A DNA stretch of 64,000 nt from Marisa cornuarietis (taxonomy: Eukaryota; Mollusca; Gastropoda; Architaenioglossa; Ampullariidae). The position numbers were made by a program, and so were the translations under genes. The notes under the pieces were generated by a model. That model saw nothing but the letters and a program-made list of their open reading frames with translations. It did not search any database and was not told where the DNA came from. Where the stretch lies: assembly GCA_004794655.1 (NCBI GenBank), contig SMMW01000522.1, positions 3,038,001 through 3,102,000 of the forward strand, given 5' to 3'. Shown piece after piece: positions 1 to 11,198 of this stretch (position 1 is its first letter; every line of letters begins with the position of its first letter).

Positions 1-1179
1 TTTGGGAAAATACAAATTAGTTTTTGATCAAAAATAGCAAAGGGTTTTTCGTTGACTATATGTTACCTTTATATGTAACCACCCAAGGATTACCACCTGA
101 AGAGTAAGGAAAAAATAGCACAACAACATTTACATGGACCCTGTAGTAAAGGAAAATGCAATGTCAGGTAGATGATACAGCAGGAAGTAGCCAAGATTTA
201 TGAGCTTAAGGTGGGCTTACACCTACATAAACATCACAAAGTAACACATCTTCAGCAAACAGTGCCTTAGCAATGATGAGCTGACTTTTTTTTATAGTAC
301 CTTAAAAAATGGGCAGCAGATTATTCAGATGGATGCTGTTAATTGTTCAACTGTAAAAACTATGATGCTGCCATTTACAACAAATTCTACAAACATGATT
401 TCACAATTGCTTCTTACATGGTTGTCAAATTCTTCTCTGTATGCTATTACACCTCAAACCATGAATGCTTTGATGGTACACTAACATTTTTACATTAAGC
501 CATCTTTCTGATTTATGGCGTGGTATGAGGTGGTAAGATGCACTGTAATAAATGAAGGAATATGTCAAAAACACTTATTCTTTGCAGGATAATTAATACT
601 TTGAAAATTAACCATATTATAAATTGTAAAAGACCTTAACATTTGGTCACCAACTTAAAGCCCATCAATTATTTCTATTAAAAATTTTTTCAATTTTCAA
701 AGCTAGTACTTCTGAAAATATCAATTTCAGTTTATTTGGTCACCAAAACAGACCGGGAACTTTTTCAAAGAGAAGAACACACTTGAACTAAAACTAGAAT
801 ACACTATTCTTTCAAAATAAAAAATTTTCTTTTGGGTTGTTTGTGACAAGAATATATTTTAGTATTCGTAAATTATAAAATGTGGTAGGTAGCATCTATT
901 ACAAAGTGATTTTTACTGCATCCACTGATTGGAAAGTTCATTTAAGATGTTCTGAAACTACTCAGGTTTCATTAACACCACCACTTCCTGAACAACTACT
1001 GATAGTTCTAGAAAAAGAAAGATAAACATGAAAGTGTTTTTACAAAAGACAGGGAAGGGTTTTTTTTTTAACAAAATGACAGCCCCCACCTCCACACACA
1101 ATGGGGATGCTTGAGGGTAAAGAGTGGGTGGAAAAATCATCCTCTGATCAATACAAGACAGCAATTTCTTCTGCCACAT

Positions 1180-1380
1180 CTCCCTGTGTGCAAGAGCACA
1201 GCGGCAGTGCCAGCACTGTGCCTTCCCAGGCCTAGATGCTTTCATGTGGCCTGTACATCGCGACAGCTTGCTCTGGCCGCCAGCCCTAGAGGCCAGGCCT
1301 TATTGATTGGAACAGTGTATCACCATGGCAACCCTCCTCACTGGCATTGAGCAGACACCAAAATGCAGACACATCTGCTT
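1180..1380. promoter_or_regulatory. GC-richer islet in Lar intron with RFX-like X-box and CCAAT/homeobox motif
   Basis: About 200 bp of markedly higher GC content sits in an AT-rich intron. It contains 'gtatcaccatggcaac' at 1317-1332. On the other strand this opens GTTGCCATGG, one good half of the RFX X-box palindrome. 'tattgattgg' at 1301-1310 is an inverted CCAAT / homeodomain-like site. Composition and motif density suggest an intronic enhancer. This is inference from sequence alone. Confidence 0.3.
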
Positions 1381-2374
1381 GTGAACTAATATTCAGTGAC
1401 AGTTTTGCCTTTGACCTTGCCTAAAAGGTACAACTAATTTGGAGACAGAAAAAGAGAAGGCTGAGTTTGACAGAGAGGTGTTCCTTATACTGTAAGAATA
1501 AATCATTGTTCCCAATTTTAATTTTCAAACTGAAAACCAAATCTTAATGCATTTGCATTATTAATACGCGCTGCAGTATCCTAATGCTTCACAGACCACC
1601 CACATACCCCATATTTCTTCCTGTTTCATGAGTATTTTTAAAAAAGGCCTTTCTTCTGCCTCAGGTTATTTACCTTTCCTGAGGCTTCCCTGGTCATGGA
1701 TCAGTCCTAATTTGATATATTTCTATTTTTGCTCTATAAAGAACACCAAAAGCTCATGAAAGTATTTCAGACTTGAAAAATAATGCTGGCACTGACATCA
1801 TCTGTCCCGAATACTATATAACTTAAAAATGGAGGGCTACAACGCTGTCTACTGACATGTATCTAATCTGACTGTTTAGAAAATTGTCTCTTCCTACATT
1901 TGCCTTGGCACCAGCAGTCTTATTACTACTGACCAAAAAGGAAGGTTCTGCATTACCTCCTTATGTATTGATCAATACTGATCAATCCTGGTGTTGACCC
2001 ATGGTGAAGTCATGCTGCTTACAGGGGCCTCTCTGCTTTTTCTAAAGAATGATTTGCCAAAGGCCACAAAGTTTCCACAATGCCTGGTGCTTATGAATTT
2101 CCTTTTCAAAATTAACAAATTATCTGTGGGTGCGAACAGATGACGAAGATATCCATTTATCTCGAAAAAAAGAGATGGGAACTGAGAGAAACAAGTAAGG
2201 GTGGTAAAGGAGAATACGAGACAATATGTGAATAGAATGGCTAAAAATAAAATCAAACCAATACATGAGTGACTGAAAACTGTTCTTTTACTGTTATGTC
2301 TGCTGCAGACATGTACATATTAATTCACAGTGCACTATTTATTATCTTTTTGAGATATTTATTGTCTTCATCAA

Positions 2375-2545
2375 TGTTGGGACCATAGGTTAATAAGGCC
2401 TTTCTGTGTACACGATGTCTGACCTCTTGTGCACTGTCATGTTTATAGACTTGTATCTTGAGATGGGAAGTGGCAAATTCACCCATATTTGGGGAAATAG
2501 TACACTACACCAAGCTTAACCAGTCATTAAAGAAAGACTGCACCA
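2375..2545 (+). repeat. Dispersed repeat, copy A (matches 42389-42570)
   Basis: About 170 bp can be aligned by eye with 42389-42570 in the same orientation. Shared blocks are 'gggaccata', '(t)gtgcact', 'tatcttgaga', 'cacccatat' followed by an A-rich run with 'aaatagta', and 'tcatta(a)gaaa' at the end. The copies are diverged, with several indels. Neither contains an open frame or recognisable terminal repeats. It is probably an old non-autonomous element; I do not recognise the family. Confidence 0.5.
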
Positions 2546-2855
2546 CCAGACTGCAGAACTTTCCTCAATAAAAAGATTTAAAAATAAATGCCTTATTAGT
2601 ATTGTCTACAATACCACGCCATAAATCAATCAGCTCTAGACTGTAAAAAATGTTCAACATAGTTAAATAACTGATAATAACGTACCAGGAGTACAGGATT
2701 TCAGTATCCACTGGTCATTGCTCAGTATTTGAAAACTGTGCAAGTTAAACCATGAAAACACTGGAGATGGCCACATACAAGTACTGCTTCCACATGTGGA
2801 AACAAATGGTGAGTCATAAAAATATGTTTATACACAAATAGTTACAGCATCTTAC

Positions 2856-3158
2856 CCCCATTGACTTCATCCTTCTTATAGACGTATAATGTTGCATTTG
2901 CACGAGCTTCTCCTAAAGAATTGGTGGCAACACAAGTATATAACCCATCTTCTCGAGCAGCTCGAACTGGCTTGATCCGCAAAACTGACATATGAGGTAC
3001 ATCTGTAATCTCATAACGAGTGCGACGAGTCATAGTCTTCCCACGCTTCTCCCAGGCAATTGATGGAGCTGGGTTGCCTGATGCTTTGCAGAAGAAACTG
3101 GCTGTGCCATCTTCTGCCACTTTCTGGCTTTTGGGGGCCAAGGTTATCTTTGGAGGAC
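2856..3158 (-). CDS. Lar: Lar-type receptor protein tyrosine phosphatase, exon encoding Ig domain 1
   Basis: This 303-nt exon (101 codons) encodes the first Ig-like domain of a type IIa receptor tyrosine phosphatase, a cell-surface receptor of axon guidance and synapse formation. Seen directly: an I-set Ig fold with the B-strand Cys in 'ASFFCKASGNP', the core Trp in 'IAWEKRGK', a 'SVLRI' E strand and the F-strand Cys in 'DGLYTCVATNSLGEA'. These match LAR/PTPRD/PTPRS Ig1 from memory of the family. The basic run after the Trp (K-R-G-K then R-R-x-R) sits where the family has its heparan/chondroitin-sulfate-binding lysine loop. Exon limits: the acceptor 'tgtgtatttcag' precedes base 3158 and the donor 'gtaag' follows base 2856 (minus-strand sense). 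Both junctions are phase 1, as usual for single Ig-domain exons. The preceding coding exon is 11098-11167, whose final A plus the first GT of this exon make a Ser codon. The next exon lies outside the window. Which vertebrate paralogue it equals cannot be said, as invertebrates usually have one. Confidence 0.87.
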
Positions 3159-5414
3159 CTGAAATACACAGGTAAATATCTCTCAAAATCCATCATGTCT
3201 GAAGACAAGTATGTGCTGTTTATGCCTAAGTGTTATCTGTTATGTGAGATTGTAGAAGTGATTACATATTCTTGCTTTGTAAGTGTACATCTACATATTT
3301 ACTATAAAGTGGAGGAAACAATATTTACATCTCTAAATATTCAACTTCATACAACAGATGTCACCAAAAATAAGAAATTACAGATTTGCTCAATACCAAA
3401 CCCAGTAACACTAGCAAACCTGCCTGAAAATGAAAACCTTAATCCAGAAAAATTAGAACAAAAGTATTTCAAAATGAACACAAATGATCCTAGGAATACT
3501 CCCCTACAAAATTAGCTACTTTGAACTACTTTTTCTCTCTCTTACACACACTTGCAGTGACAAAGCAGCAGACAGCTGCAACTTACAAAAAGTACCTTAA
3601 ATTATCATTTTCTATAAAAATTAAAGTGACCAAATGTATCTGCTGAGCCTCAAAACTGATGTAAGAAATACAATTCATCAATATTATGTAGCAGTTTCAA
3701 CAAAAGTAAATGATAAAAATTATCAAATTAAGGGCAAATAAGCATTTTTTTCTGTTTCTATTTCTCAGAAAACGTTGACAAAAGTCTTCATCCCAACCAA
3801 TTTTTTAACAGAGTTGTCTCAATTATTATGCCATCAAAGATACTTTTTTTTATCTCAAGATGGAGATATTTAACATGATGGAGCCAGCTCACAGGTACAG
3901 TCATTGTGACCTTTCATCACAACCCATTAATATTCTGGATCCAGTGTGTTAAGGGTCTGTAAACAAGTCCTCTACTGATCAGTAATTTCCGGACAATAAT
4001 CAAATAATAAGTCTCTTAATTTTGGCAGAATTTCACTTGTTATGGAGGACTGACCACAGGCTGTATATGATTTCTTTTTGGTTTTTATTCCAAATAACTA
4101 AATTAAGGATACATGCCATGGCTCTGATGATTATTATTTCTAAAAAAAAGAAAATTCATCACAAGTAGGCGAAGATTACTTCTAAAATACATTTAATAAA
4201 ATATGTTTGCTTTGTACTAATTATATATTTAGGGACCATAAAAGTTAAAAAGAAATATCTTAGAGATGTGGTCAAGCTTATACAAGTGGTCACTTTCTAC
4301 TTACTCTGTACCACAGGGTAGTACCGGAATAAAGTCATGTTTTCTGTGCCTGTGAGGAACAGAGTTGCAGGTAAGATCTTTGTAACTTTCATTACCAAAC
4401 CCACAATGAGTATTTGTGCCCAAAACCAGTGTCTAGAAGAAGTGCCAGCAAATCTGATTTTTTTAAAATCTGTGTCCTTGCTACAGTTTTGTATATGCAT
4501 TTATCAGAAAAGGTACTGCACAGGTGAATAAAAGTCATGATGCAAAAGCTTGAAACACTGCTGTTTTAAGGTAAGAATATGATAATTCCTTTATCCCTGT
4601 CATCTTCTTTAGAAAATGGCCTTTGGGCATACACAGACCAAAGGTTTAATTTCCTGGTGGTCCTGAAAATGTAAAAATACTAAGATTAGAGTTCACAATA
4701 CTTTCAACTTTTCCACAGTGTTCTCAGCTTTTCTGTTTGTAAAGCAGCAGACCTCCATAGAAGTCAAACCTGTCAGTAACACTTAGCAAAAACAAAATAA
4801 GGGTCAATATCCTTGATAAAATGCAATGTAGATTGAATGTACAGTATTCCCCCCAAAAAACACCTGTACTTTCAGCCTCAAAAGCAGCTACATTATTTAG
4901 CAGTAAATTTTCTTTGTACATGAAGAGATCACAAAAAACATCCTGTTAGAACTATCAGGGACAACAAGGTTCGTCTGATAAAATTTATCATACTGTTCTT
5001 TAAGACCAGAAAGACTGTAGCATAGACCTAAATCACAGGGTCTGTAACTAATCTCTACCATGCTTCAAGTCTGTAAGTTAGTGATAGCTTCATGTATGGA
5101 CCAGGCAACTCTCCTACACAAAGCACAACTTTACAGTAAGACCTTGATAAAGTATTGAACTATGCTGAAATGATGAAAGAGATATGATGCAGAGTAAAGT
5201 TTAAATAAAACATTTCAAAGAGGTGGTCAACTGTAATTGGTCTGTTTTGTTTGTGGTACAGTATATAGAAGTTTGAATCTATCCTCCCTAAGCAGTCTTC
5301 CATGAAAAATCAAGTACCTATTTATTGCTGGCAAAACAGAAGATGGAAGGGTGTGCCTTCCAGCTCCTAGGGCCAGCACATGATTGTCTGTTATGAAGAA
5401 ATAAGCACTGACTA

Positions 5415-6210
5415 ATAATAATAAATGCAAAATTTTTATAGCTCATACTCACTCCTAAGAAGTATGCTCTTAGCGTTTAAGAACAAAAATGAGACATAGG
5501 CAACTTACAAGGGACAGAAGAACAAACAAACAACATATGAACAACAAAAGGATGAACAAAAGTACTGATGATGCATAAAGAGTGTCATGATCTGCAAAAG
5601 AAAGACGAGCAGGGAAGTAGCAATAAGCAGAAAAGGGGACAAGGGTGTGAAAAAAGACTAGAATGACTATGGAACCCCCAGGGAAAGAATATGATACTGT
5701 AATCTTCACTGATGCTGGATTTTGTCCCATAATCAAAGTGGTAATGATATAAAGATCATCATTAAAACATCATTACACAAGTATTTATAAAAAGGTTAAT
5801 TCCATTTCTAAAATATTCACCTCCCTATTTTTTAACATGAATGCACACTTTATCTCAATCATCTGAACCACAGTTTCAAAAAGAAACTGGTTATAGGGAA
5901 AGGAACAGAAAAACTGAGACAAAGACTTAGTAGGAGTTAGAGACAGCAAAAACAGTGCAAACAGAGAGGAATAAATAGGGATGATAGGACAGAAAAAGAA
6001 AGAAGGGACAGAAAGGGACTGAATGAAACAGAGAGAAAATTTAAGTAGGAGACAGAGTAAGGCATTGGGACAGATCCTATTAGAGACGGAAGGAGGTACA
6101 AATAAGGAAAGAGTGGGATTGAGATATTTGTACACAAAGGAGTAGTGGCCAAGAAGGGAGAAAAACTAACACTGACAACTCTGTAACATAAGTTGCTGTC
6201 GGCAAGCAAG
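5415..6210 (-). mobile_element. Degraded 3' end of a non-LTR retrotransposon (LINE)
   Basis: In minus-strand sense the segment ends 'gagctataaaaatttt' followed by ttattattatta, the simple-repeat tail of a LINE. The last 300 bp align by eye with the 3' end of the LINE relic at 56711-57050. Shared features are a '(t)cttaagcgctaag.gc..gct' block next to 'gtgagtat', an 'atgagacat' / 'acgagacat' block and a 'gtactgatga' block (plus-strand reading). The 5415-5760 part is well supported. The strongly pyrimidine-rich 5785-6210 part (minus sense) is probably 3'-UTR of the same element but aligns poorly. Open frames here (5470-5736, 5785-6135, 5937-6209) come from that low-complexity composition. Confidence 0.5.
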
Positions 6211-7169
6211 GTACAGAGTGAAAGTAGACTGCATAAAGGGGCATCATGCCAGCCAGCTAGCAGTTGAGTAACATCTGATGGGTAGCAAGTACAGCTGTGT
6301 ATGTTTGTGACTTAAGTTTTTTTTTTCACACACCTTCCTTGATCTTGATCTACTCTCATTTTACCCTTCATTGCTAGTAAGCTACTCTGCTGACTATTAT
6401 GATGGCTTGACATTGCACTGAGAGCATGGCTACTTCTTAAATCCAGATACAGCTGTACACTGTTCTTATTTCCGATGACTGATGTGAGAGATTATCAACA
6501 CTAGCTTTTAAAACCCAGTTAACCATGCAATAAGTAAAGCAAGTGAGCTGCACACAAAGTCTGTCAGTGAAAGCAAACAAGTTTCTATGTCTTCTTCTCA
6601 TCTTCTTGCCCATTCAACGGAATCTATAAATCCACCACAGAAAAGTGTATGGAACATCTGGGTATGCAGTAAAAGCGCTTATCTAAGAACACAAAGTTCT
6701 TAGCCATCAACCACATTGCCTTACTTCTTGCCTAATGATCCGACAATTTGGATGTTCTCAATGGACAGATAAGGCTGTTAAAATTTCTTCTGACAAAACA
6801 TTATCAATAAAGATATATTATATTTGCTGAACTTTTCAAAATAACTGTACAGCAAGTCAATGTTTCAAGGTTTTACGTAGAAGATTACTAAAAACTCTTT
6901 CTCTCCACACAGACACTAATACACACAGGCTACTACATGTTTAGTCTGAAAAGAGGTTTCAGCCTCTTTTCTCTGCCTGCGACTTAACAAATCAATACTG
7001 ATCTAAAGGCAGCATAAATAAAGGTTGACAACTTCTGCATGCTGTTACTCTTATGCTCTACTTTGGCTTCAGAGACCGATTCCTGCCACCACTTGCAGGT
7101 CAAACATGGGAAAAGACAGGCAACATGTATCTGTTACTGTGAAATGTGATTCTATGTCTTTGTCAAGCT

Positions 7170-7640
7170 ACTAGCTGCATGTGCGCTACACTGTTACTGC
7201 TCTCTGCCGTGTAGGCATGAATAAAGCCGGGCAAGGAGAGCACGCCTTATGCCGGGAGTATTATTTGCCATCGATCAGCGACAGTGTCTGTTGCCAAGCC
7301 TCTGTGGACGGGGCCGCGCGCTTCAGTAATGCCGTGAATATTCAGCTCCTGTCCCCTGCTGTCTGACTACCCTAATGCCAGCACTGCAGCTTCCTCAATT
7401 ATTTATTTGATAAATGATAGCCCGTGAATCATCCTAAGCATCGTAAGACTTGCAAGAACAAAACGATCTCCACCTCAATACCACTGTAACCTCCAACTGC
7501 ACACTTCCCTAGCAAATGGGGTAATTCTTTTGTTTAATCCATCGAATATTCTTCTCTGTATGAAGGCGATAAATCCGTGCATGTGTTTGTGGAGCTTTCC
7601 TGACAATCCCCGCTCTTTCCTAATTCCATTCCCACTCCCG
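7170..7640. promoter_or_regulatory. GC-richer islet in Lar intron, candidate enhancer
   Basis: Within the AT-rich intron this block holds CpGs (around 7310-7322), 'ctgttgccaag', 'tgaatattca' and an AT-rich homeodomain-like run, 'tcaattatttatttgataaatgat', at about 7396-7419. Such a mix of GC-rich and homeobox-type motifs is typical of conserved non-coding elements. There is no coding potential: the 61-codon frame at 7181-7366 lacks splice sites. Conservation cannot be judged from one sequence. Confidence 0.25.
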
Positions 7641-8010
7641 AAGCCTAACATTGCTTATTGGCCAAATAAGACCGGGTTTAGGACCTATACACTTAGGGTC
7701 TCTTGATGCTATGGATAAACTACTATGCTCTTAAAAGATGGGGCTTAACGCTTTTGATTAAGTTGACGGTTGATGCCGCCTGGCTGGTTGGATCTTGTGC
7801 CCCACAGACTGGTAGCAAAAGGTTTTGAAAATCTAGCTACAGACTCTGTGGTGCTGGCTCATGCCACTGCAAGTTTGTGCTAAATACACAGAGCATTAAA
7901 TAATAACAGGGAATAGAAATCATTGAGAAGCGCATGGCTGCTAAGGCTGCTAAGATGATAAAAACTAGACTGGTGACAAAAGTAAAACTGGCTGTCTGAT
8001 ATGCGCATGC

Positions 8011-8027
8011 GTGTGTGTGTGTGTGTG
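8011..8027 (+). repeat. GT microsatellite
   Basis: A short run of (GT)n, about eight units, lies just 3' of 'atgcgcatgc'. It is one of many GT/CA tracts in the window. Confidence 0.9.
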
Positions 8028-8433
8028 GCTGAACATACACTAAGAATAAAAAAAAATTCAAAATACAACCTATTTACTTACTTAAATAGAACTGAAGTAC
8101 ACTTTTACTGACAGGGTTACACAGCACTGAAACTTATAGACAATGTAGCATTTTCTTCAGTTGATCCAGCTGTGGAATAGGTCTCTGCCTCCCAAGAGGG
8201 TTTGGGAAGGTAAAACAGCAAGGGAAAATAAACAGGCATCTTTACAAAAGCTAGCTCCACTAAAAATAAGGACTCTAATACATTCTCCTACAACCATAGG
8301 GTCATGGGACTACCTTCATCTTTTAAACTTTTAAAGTTTTTATACTGGGGACAGAAAGTAGATCAGCGTACAGAACTTTTCTGGTAAAGTTGGACATGAT
8401 GCAGAGGCTGTAAAGGTAACACTTAAACCATAC

Positions 8434-8587
8434 CAGGGCCAGCCTTAGGTATAGGCAAACTAGGCAGCTGCCTAGGGCCTCTGATTGGTAGGGGCCTCGC
8501 AAGGACTTTTTCTGTTTATTTTCTATTTTTTTGGGGGCCACCAAATTTGCTTTGCCTAGGGCCTCTAATTACCCTAGGCCGGCCCTG
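8434..8587. mobile_element. hAT-type miniature inverted-repeat element (MITE), 154 bp
   Basis: The element begins 'cagggccagccttaggtata' and ends 'taccctaggccggccctg', giving the CAGGG...CCCTG termini typical of hAT-superfamily elements. Its interior has a second pair of complementary blocks built on 'gcctagggcctct'. It is flanked on both sides by the identical 7-mer ACCATAC (8427-8433 and 8588-8594); hAT elements duplicate 8 bp, so one flank has probably lost a match. There is no coding capacity. Similar 'gcctagggcc' MITEs are widespread in animals. Confidence 0.75.
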
Positions 8588-11097
8588 ACCATACAACTTG
8601 TAGTTAATAATGCATGTACAACCCTGCAACCAGTACAGTTTTAAAAAGTGATCTTATCAGTCGTTCACTTTCAGACAATAATGTGACCAGCACTGTTTTG
8701 GTCCTGCTGAAGCCTATCATGAAGGTAACTAGCAAAACCAATAAAAAACAAAATATCATAGTTCAATAAGGATAACAAATTCAGACAAGCTGTTTAGTAG
8801 ATTCCACTATCAAGTGAAGTCTTATATGCCTGATCCTGCTATATTAAAAGAAAATGAACATTTATAGTGCAACGATTTGATGGTATAAAGAAAATGATGC
8901 TTTATCAAAATGTCTGTCTTGGAAAGAGATTATTGCACCAAAGAATGTATGGGTACTAGCTAAGTAGATGCAGGCACAGACCACAGTTTGATGTGATTTG
9001 AATAAGCTGTCTTGTCATCATTCATCTTGAAGTTATTTGAAGGTTTTTCTACTCACTGGTGTGTAATGGCAAGGCAAAGATTTGACAAAGCTGACATGGT
9101 AAGTAGATACCTGCAACTATGTGTTATCTGCATACTTGCGATATTTCATGCCAAGCTAGATCATGAAAGGACCAGCTGGATGTAGATGGTAAACAAGAGA
9201 CCAGGATGGAAATTTGATTCACATATACTTTGAAATTCCACATATACTTTGAGACTTGGATGTAAAATTCTTATTACTATTAGACTTGAAATGGTCAGCT
9301 AGGTAAGCCTAACACCTACATAGTGTCAGGAAGACCAAAAGTTATATCAAGCAGTAGAAAGTAAGCTGGATAACATCAATGAAACTTCCTAAACAAAACA
9401 CAACATACAGGGTCAACATAATAACTGATAATGCAATAGCCACTTTTTCACCCTAGTTTAGTTGCAACAAGGACCTGATACTAAAGGCTAAGGACCAAAG
9501 CTACCTAACAACTGAAAGAAGCGAGGCCAAGTTACATCCCTTTTAACTCTAATATAGTGTAGCCCAACAATGTAAATGGATCTCATGAAACAAGAAGTGA
9601 TTATACATTAGATATGTCCAGTTTTTTTCACCATTTTTTTAAAAGTCAAAGTTAGATGACTATGGGTAATCGTTCTATACTAGCAGCAACAGAAAGCTTT
9701 CATATGATGCAGGTTTGTTCTTCTTGTACAAACATCAATCGACATGACTGCATTTATATGTTGGCAAGTGACTAAAATTTTATCAGTTTCATGTTATGCC
9801 CTGACATGGGTGACAGTCAGAATTTAACACAGTATTCTGCACATGCTTTTGTGTATTTAAAAGCACAACTGAAGCAGTTGTAATCTTTAGTAATTCAATT
9901 CAAGCTTCTCTCTCTTCTCTTAGACACACACAATGCAAAGGCTATTTATGCTTGTAAAAATGAAGATAATAATAATGTGAAATTATAACAACCAAGATAG
10001 ATCGCACCAAATGTTTGTTTGTAAAAACACAAAGTGAGCAAATTCTAAGCAGAAATTTACTTTGCAATAAAATCTAGTTATTTTAGTTACTTTTAAAGTG
10101 CACTGATCAGAATTATTCATCAACTTTGTAGGTTAGTGTATAATAATACAGAAAACAGATAAAATTTTTCTGCAGGACATACAATCCCCAAATGGTCATT
10201 ATGAACTGTCTTCAAAACAGGCAATTCTCAATGGCAAAAATTATGTAATATGTCTTTATAAGAGAGAAGTTCATAGTCTTCCACAAGCTGCACAGCAGAT
10301 CAATTTTTTTTCTTTCATGCATTTGTCAGTAATACACCTGATTGGTCTTCCAAAAATATGACTGCATCGTAGCAGCAACTGACAAAAATCTATTCATGCA
10401 TTCCAAATGAAAATTTGAACATGGTTATTTTAAGTACATATAACAATCTGAATCAGAAAAATAAAAAGCTATGCACTGAATAGGAAAGTGAACCTGCACA
10501 TAAACAGATACGCATTATATTTTGTGCAGACACAGTTTGCTAATGTGGTGTTCAAAAAAAGAACATACACAGATAACACTGTTAGATGGAACATAAGCCA
10601 TAAAACAATAACCAGTCAAGTCAATGAAATACAGAAGAAATGAGTTAATGATATAATGATTAGATATACATCTACTGTAAAAAGTTTTAAAAATGTTGAA
10701 AAAAAAGACTACTCTGAGATTTTAAAGACAGTAATCAGCTTCCAGATATACTAGCATATCTTCCTTTTGTCCTCCATAAAATAAGCTGCTGGTTGCTGCA
10801 CAGATGTTCCTGGATCAAATACACAGGACTGCATGCTATTGACTGAAAGTCACAATGCACTCTCTTAAAGTCACAAAAAGAGCTCCATTTATCACCTCTA
10901 TTTGAACATATGATAAAATTAGATGAAACTAAAATTGTGCATTTTGACAAAACTCTTTACATTGTGGTGAAAATGTTTTTTCTTTCCTTATACTTTTATG
11001 CCATACATGTACTTTGTTCTTCAGGAGGTAACAATATATGAAGCTCTTTTTTGTGCAAATTAAAAGAAGACAATCCAAAATAGACAAGCTGACTTAC

Positions 11098-11167
11098 TTG
11101 TGTGAGCGAAGGCATGCTGAACATTTGTGGCAGCTAGCGTCATCAACAAACAAACTAACGGCCACAT
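11098..11167 (-). CDS. Lar: Lar-type receptor phosphatase, first coding exon (start codon and signal peptide)
   Basis: From the ATG at 11167 this exon encodes 23 residues plus one base. The N-terminus reads MWPLVCLLMTLAAT, a typical short n-region and hydrophobic core of a signal peptide. It continues through NVQHAFA, a plausible signal-peptidase site (A-F-A), to His-Thr. The exon ends A|gtaagt at 11098, a strong donor. That lone A pairs with the GT opening the Ig1 exon (2856-3158) to make Ser in phase 1, so the mature protein starts a few residues before the Ig1 A strand, as in the family. The start is supported by an in-frame TAA at 11197-11195 inside the same exon and by G at -3. The whole exon, UTR included, is 11098-11198, preceded by the pyrimidine-rich acceptor 'tttctgtcttctctctacag'. 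The intron to Ig1 is about 7.9 kb. Recognition rests on splice phase, position and signal-peptide character; such sequences are not conserved enough to identify alone. Confidence 0.75.
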
Positions 11168-11198
11168 AACGAAACCATTAATTCCTCCGACACCTTAC
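11168..11198 (-). promoter_or_regulatory. Lar: 5'-UTR tail of Lar with a start-overlapping upstream ORF
   Basis: The 31 nt between the splice acceptor and the Lar start are untranslated. An upstream ATG at 11178 lies 11 nt before the main ATG in another frame. It opens a seven-codon ORF whose TAG falls just inside the main coding sequence, so ribosomes using it would pass over the true start. Its context is weak at -3 (T) but has G at +4; the main ATG has G at -3. This arrangement would favour leaky scanning and could keep receptor translation low. The exon's first bases also read CAG|GTAAGG across the acceptor, so this AG could be mistaken for a donor. The long pyrimidine tract upstream favours the acceptor reading. 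Confidence 0.5.

Larger units (their letters stand above)
1..2855. other. Lar: Intron downstream of the Lar Ig1 exon (left part outside window)
   Basis: No coding sequence is seen here. The stretch is AT-rich and CpG-poor apart from a GC-richer islet at about 1180-1380 and a dispersed repeat at about 2375-2545, both listed separately. Short open frames at 958-1245, 1111-1350 and 1972-2256 have no protein-like composition and no splice context. A 17-bp exact inverted repeat pairs 510-526 with 2611-2627. Confidence 0.7.
3159..11097. other. Lar: Lar intron between signal-peptide and Ig1 exons
   Basis: This is a 7.94-kb phase-1 intron. It holds a degraded LINE 3' end (about 5415-6210), a GC-richer islet (about 7170-7640), a GT microsatellite (8011-8027) and a hAT-type MITE (8434-8587), each listed separately. 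No further exon is seen. The 151-codon plus-strand frame starting at 3060 is antisense to the Ig1 exon and then runs into intron, so it is a chance frame. Confidence 0.7.

Noticed and set aside
3060..3515. 151-codon plus-strand frame
   Set aside because: Its first third is antisense to the Lar Ig1 exon and the rest is AT-rich intron. Composition is not protein-like and there are no splice signals.
5785..6209. Leu/Ser/Phe-rich minus-strand frames resembling membrane segments
   Set aside because: The hydrophobic look comes from a pyrimidine-rich LINE 3'-UTR-like stretch.
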